Assembly (NCBI GenBank): GCA_030039715.1
Contig: JASHVA010000132.1
Span: 1 to 15,609, forward strand
Reading direction: 5' to 3'
Length of the DNA: 15,609 bases
Source of the DNA: Thermoplasmata archaeon
GTDB lineage: Archaea; Thermoplasmatota; Thermoplasmata; Lutacidiplasmatales; UBA184
Positions 13,126 to 15,609 of the stretch are shown here, piece by piece. Under the pieces are notes generated by a model. That model did not search any database. It had not been told where the DNA came from and saw only the letters and a program-made list of their open reading frames with translations. Numbering within the stretch: the stretch's first letter is position 1; each line of letters starts with the position of its first letter. A program made the translations under genes and the position numbers.

Positions 13126-14030
13126 CCGAGCGGCTCCGGGTCGGTACCCGGCGCAGCCCCCTCGCGCGCGCCCAGACGGACCTCGTCCTTCGGCAGCTCG
13201 CCCGAGCGGACCCGTACCGTTCCTTCGTGGCCACGCCGATCGATACGAGCGGGGATCGCGACCGGGCGCTCGGCGGCTCGCCCGACTTCACCGACGCGAT
13301 CGACCGCGCGCTCGTGCGCGGCGAGATCGACCTCGCGGTCCACAGCGCGAAGGATCTCCCGGTGACGCTCGACCCGGCGCTCGCGCTCGTCGCCTGTCCC
13401 CGGCGGGCGGACCCTCGAGATTGCCTCGTCGCCGCCCCCGGAGTCCGGGCCTCCGCCCTGCCGAGGGCCGCTCGGGTCGGTTCGAGCAGCCGGCGCCGTC
13501 GCGCGCAACTGCTCCGGACGCGCCCGGACCTCGAGGTGGTCGAGGTGCGGGGGAACGTCGACACCCGGATCGCGCTCGCTCGATCGGGCTCGGTCGACGC
13601 CGTGATCCTGGCGGTCGCCGGACTCGCGCGCCTCGGTCGTCGCTCCGAGACCGAGCTCCTCCTCCCGACTTCGAGGTTCCTCCCGGCGCCGGCCCAGGGT
13701 GCGCTCGGCATCGTCGCGCGGTCCGCCGACCGGGGGGCCCGAGCGCTCGGCCGGCGCGTCGATCACCCGGCCACGCGGGCGAGCGTCACGGCCGAACGGT
13801 CGTTCGCGGCCGCCCTCGGCGCCGACTGCGACGTTCCGCTGGGCGCCCTCGCGTCGGCTCACGGCACGACCCTGCGGCTCGAGGGGGAAGTGCTCTCTCC
13901 GGACGGCCGGAGGAGCGTGCGCTCTCGCCTCACGGGGTCGACATCCCGACCCGCCGCCCTCGGTGCCCGGCTCGGGCGGACGCTCGCCGACCGGGGCGCG
14001 TACGATCTCCTGCCGAAGGCGCGCCGGTAG
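13122..14030 (+). CDS. hemC: Hydroxymethylbilane synthase (porphobilinogen deaminase)
   Basis: HemC joins four porphobilinogen units into hydroxymethylbilane. The 302-residue protein starts with VGTRRSPLARAQT and has GEIDLAVHSAKDLP (residues 67-80, including Asp70, His74, Ser75 and Lys77), GSSSRRRRAQLL, RGNVDTR, and PAPAQGALGI. Cys236 in GADCDVPLGAL is the expected attachment site of the dipyrromethane cofactor. The usual FTKE segment is reduced to SPDFTDAIDRAL. The length is normal. The GTG start lies in the GTGA overlap with hemA, and hemD begins 6 nt after its stop. Confidence 0.96.
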   Translation: MTERLRVGTRRSPLARAQTDLVLRQLARADPYRSFVATPIDTSGDRDRALGGSPDFTDAIDRALVRGEIDLAVHSAKDLPVTLDPALALVACPRRADPRDCLVAAPGVRASALPRAARVGSSSRRRRAQLLRTRPDLEVVEVRGNVDTRIALARSGSVDAVILAVAGLARLGRRSETELLLPTSRFLPAPAQGALGIVARSADRGARALGRRVDHPATRASVTAERSFAAALGADCDVPLGALASAHGTTLRLEGEVLSPDGRRSVRSRLTGSTSRPAALGARLGRTLADRGAYDLLPKARR

Positions 14031-14036
14031 GCTGCG

Positions 14037-14804
14037 ATGGCCGCGCCCCGGTCCCGCCGGACGGTCGTCCTGCTCTCGGCGGCCGGAACGCTCGCCGCGC
14101 TCGACCGACGCCTCGCCCGCTCCCGCGTGCGGCTCCGGCGCGTCGTGGTGACCGAAGCCGCGCCCGTCTCCCCGCGCCGGTGGCTGCCACGGCTCCTCGC
14201 CCGGCGCCCGCCGGACGGGGTCGTCGTGACCAGCCCCGCGGGCGTCGCGGCCGGCGTGCGCCCCTGGCTCCGCTCGGCCGGGCGGGAGGCGGCGGAGCTC
14301 GAGTACTGGGCCGCCGGGCCCGTGACCGCCCGCGCGCTCCGCTCGGCCGGGGTCCGGCGCGTTCACCGGGCGCCCGGACTCGGGGCTCGGGCGGTCGCGG
14401 AGGCGCTCCGACGGGGCCCGCGACGCCGGCTCCTGTACTTTCGCTCGGACCGGGCGGGCCCCGAACTGGCCCGGCGGCTCCGGCGGAACGGGCACCGGGT
14501 GACGGAGGCGGTCGTCTACCGCTTGGGCCGGTCCCGACCGCCTTCCGCCTCCACGTTCGCCGCGATCCGCGACGCGGACCTCGTCGTCGCAGCGAGCCCG
14601 TCGGCGATCGACGCCCTGGCACGAGCCGCCGGCTCGGCACGGCTCCGACCGCTCGCCCGGTCGACCGCCCTCGTCGTGCTGGGGGAACGGTCTCGGGCGG
14701 CGGCCCGGGCCCACGGATTCCGCCGCGTCTCGGTGGCGCCGTCCCCGAACCCGGAACGATTTACGCGGCACCTCCTCCGGGAGCTCGAGCATGCCGGCTC
14801 GTAG
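14037..14804 (+). CDS. hemD: Uroporphyrinogen-III synthase
   Basis: HemD cyclises hydroxymethylbilane while inverting ring D. This family is weakly conserved, and the call rests on weak motifs plus position. The 255-residue protein has the two-lobed pattern: GVVVTSPAGVAAGVRPWL in the first lobe, then RLLYFRSDRAGPELARRLRRNGHRVTEAVVYRLGR, where the strand-and-Tyr pattern is diagnostic. DLVVAASPSAIDAL and ALVVLGERSRAAARAHGF follow in the second lobe. Arginine is very abundant. It sits between hemC (6 nt upstream) and hemB, whose ATG lies 14 nt before the hemD stop. ATG 14037 is the only good start. Confidence 0.9.
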   Translation: MAAPRSRRTVVLLSAAGTLAALDRRLARSRVRLRRVVVTEAAPVSPRRWLPRLLARRPPDGVVVTSPAGVAAGVRPWLRSAGREAAELEYWAAGPVTARALRSAGVRRVHRAPGLGARAVAEALRRGPRRRLLYFRSDRAGPELARRLRRNGHRVTEAVVYRLGRSRPPSASTFAAIRDADLVVAASPSAIDALARAAGSARLRPLARSTALVVLGERSRAAARAHGFRRVSVAPSPNPERFTRHLLRELEHAGS

Positions 14805-15609
14805 AGGGTCCCGACGGGAGGCCGCCGGGTCGGCTACGCCTCCGACACGTCTCCGCCGTCTTCGGCGAACGGAGGCGCTCCGGGAGCTCGTCGCGGAGAC
14901 GAGCGTCGAGCCCCGTCGGCTCGTCTATCCGATCTTCGTCCGGCCGGGCCGGGGTCCCCCCGAGCCGGTGCCGTCGATGCCCGGCGTAGCTCGGTACGCC
15001 GTCGCCGACGTCGGTCGACTCGCCGGCGAAGTCGCGTCCGAGGGGCTCCGGGCCGTGCTCTTGTTCGGGGTCGGGCGCCGGAAGGACGAGGAGGGTCGCG
15101 ACGCGTGGGCCGCCGACGGGGTCGTTCCCGAGGCCATCCGCGCGATCAAGCGCTCGGCCCCGGGCGTCGTCGTGATCACCGACGTCTGCCTCTGCGCCTA
15201 CACGACGCACGGCCACTGCGGCACCGTGCGCGACGGGGAGGTCGACAACGACGCGACCCTCGATCGGCTCGGCCGCGTCGCGGCCGCCCATGCGGCGGCC
15301 GGGGCCGACCTCGTCGCCCCGAGTGCGATGATGGACGGAGAGGTCGCGGCGATCCGGAGCGCCCTCGACGGCGCGGGGTACCCGGCCACGGCGATCCTCG
15401 CGTACGCCTCGAAGCACGCCTCCGCTTTCTACGCCCCCTTCCGGGAGGCCGAGGATTCGACCCCAGCCTTCGGCGACCGGCGCGGCTACCAGATCGACTT
15501 CCGGAACGGCCGGGAGGCGTTGCGCGCGATCGCCCGTGACCTCGCCGAGGGGGCCGACCTCCTGATGGTGAAGCCGGCGCTCACGAGCCTCGACCTCCTC
15601 GCGCGGGCC
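14791..15609 (+). CDS. hemB: Porphobilinogen synthase (delta-aminolevulinate dehydratase), C-terminus beyond window
   Basis: HemB condenses two 5-aminolevulinate molecules into porphobilinogen. The 273 visible residues run to the window edge; about 50 are likely missing. Features in order: RRLVYPIFVRPG, PSMPGVARY, the zinc site DVCLCAYTTHGHCG (Cys133, Cys135, Cys143), SAMMDGEVAAIRSAL, the first Schiff-base lysine Lys208 in YASKHASAFYAPFR, and the second, Lys261, in LMVKPAL. The three cysteines place it among zinc-dependent enzymes rather than the Mg-only class. ATG 14791 overlaps the end of hemD by 14 nt in another frame, so translation is probably coupled. The first 25 residues are a basic, poorly conserved extension (MPARRGSRREAAGS). 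Confidence 0.96.
   Translation, partial: MPARRGSRREAAGSATPPTRLRRLRRTEALRELVAETSVEPRRLVYPIFVRPGRGPPEPVPSMPGVARYAVADVGRLAGEVASEGLRAVLLFGVGRRKDEEGRDAWAADGVVPEAIRAIKRSAPGVVVITDVCLCAYTTHGHCGTVRDGEVDNDATLDRLGRVAAAHAAAGADLVAPSAMMDGEVAAIRSALDGAGYPATAILAYASKHASAFYAPFREAEDSTPAFGDRRGYQIDFRNGREALRAIARDLAEGADLLMVKPALTSLDLLARA

Noticed and set aside
12267..14792. Very long minus-strand open frame (841 codons) opposite hemA, hemC and hemD
   Set aside because: It is the antisense shadow of three well-recognised genes in GC-rich DNA; its composition is Arg/Gly/Pro-rich without any motif.
1..15609. CRISPR array, rRNA, riboswitch or transposase
   Set aside because: No regularly spaced repeats, no rRNA-like segments, no known riboswitch core, and no transposase or integrase motif in any frame read.

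Overview
The window (about two-thirds G+C) reads as archaeal. It has ribosomal protein eS1 (Rps3Ae), an elongator tRNA-Met with an intron at position 37/38 and no encoded CCA, and A/T-rich TATA-like boxes lying 25-36 nt ahead of start codons, several of which imply leaderless transcripts. The C5-type haem-precursor genes fit this. A high-GC Thermoplasmatota-like lineage is my best guess, but the sequence does not prove the phylum.

Left end (1-1893): an incomplete PrkA-like AAA+ ATPase on the minus strand is transcribed divergently from rps3ae, which is followed 32 nt later by the intron-containing tRNA-Met.

Middle-left (1894-4975): this looks like a small tRNA-associated accessory island. 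It begins at tRNA-Met copy 1 and contains a MarR-type repressor divergent from a leaderless 61-aa ORF coupled to a quinone oxidoreductase. It then carries a second tRNA-Met, identical to the first including its intron, and a RelB/RelE-like toxin-antitoxin pair whose toxin has an unusual CTG start. It ends at a decayed 3' end of the same tRNA. Both intact tRNAs are followed, at the same spacing, by an inverted copy of their own T-arm. The MarR and antitoxin promoters share the core GCCATATGG. No integrase lies inside the window.

Centre (4976-9196): a signalling or stress-type group. It holds an alpha/beta-hydrolase-like protein fused to a class III nucleotide cyclase (the hydrolase nucleophile is replaced by Thr), a convergent TPR protein, a divergent single-pass membrane protein with a Cys-containing outer domain, and a small alpha/beta-hydrolase esterase.

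Right (9197-15609): class II fumarase (minus strand) diverges from an SDR dehydrogenase. These are followed by a tightly packed hemA-hemC-hemD-hemB operon that makes uroporphyrinogen III from glutamyl-tRNA; hemB is cut by the window end. The four hem genes overlap or nearly touch, so they are probably made from one mRNA starting near 11840.
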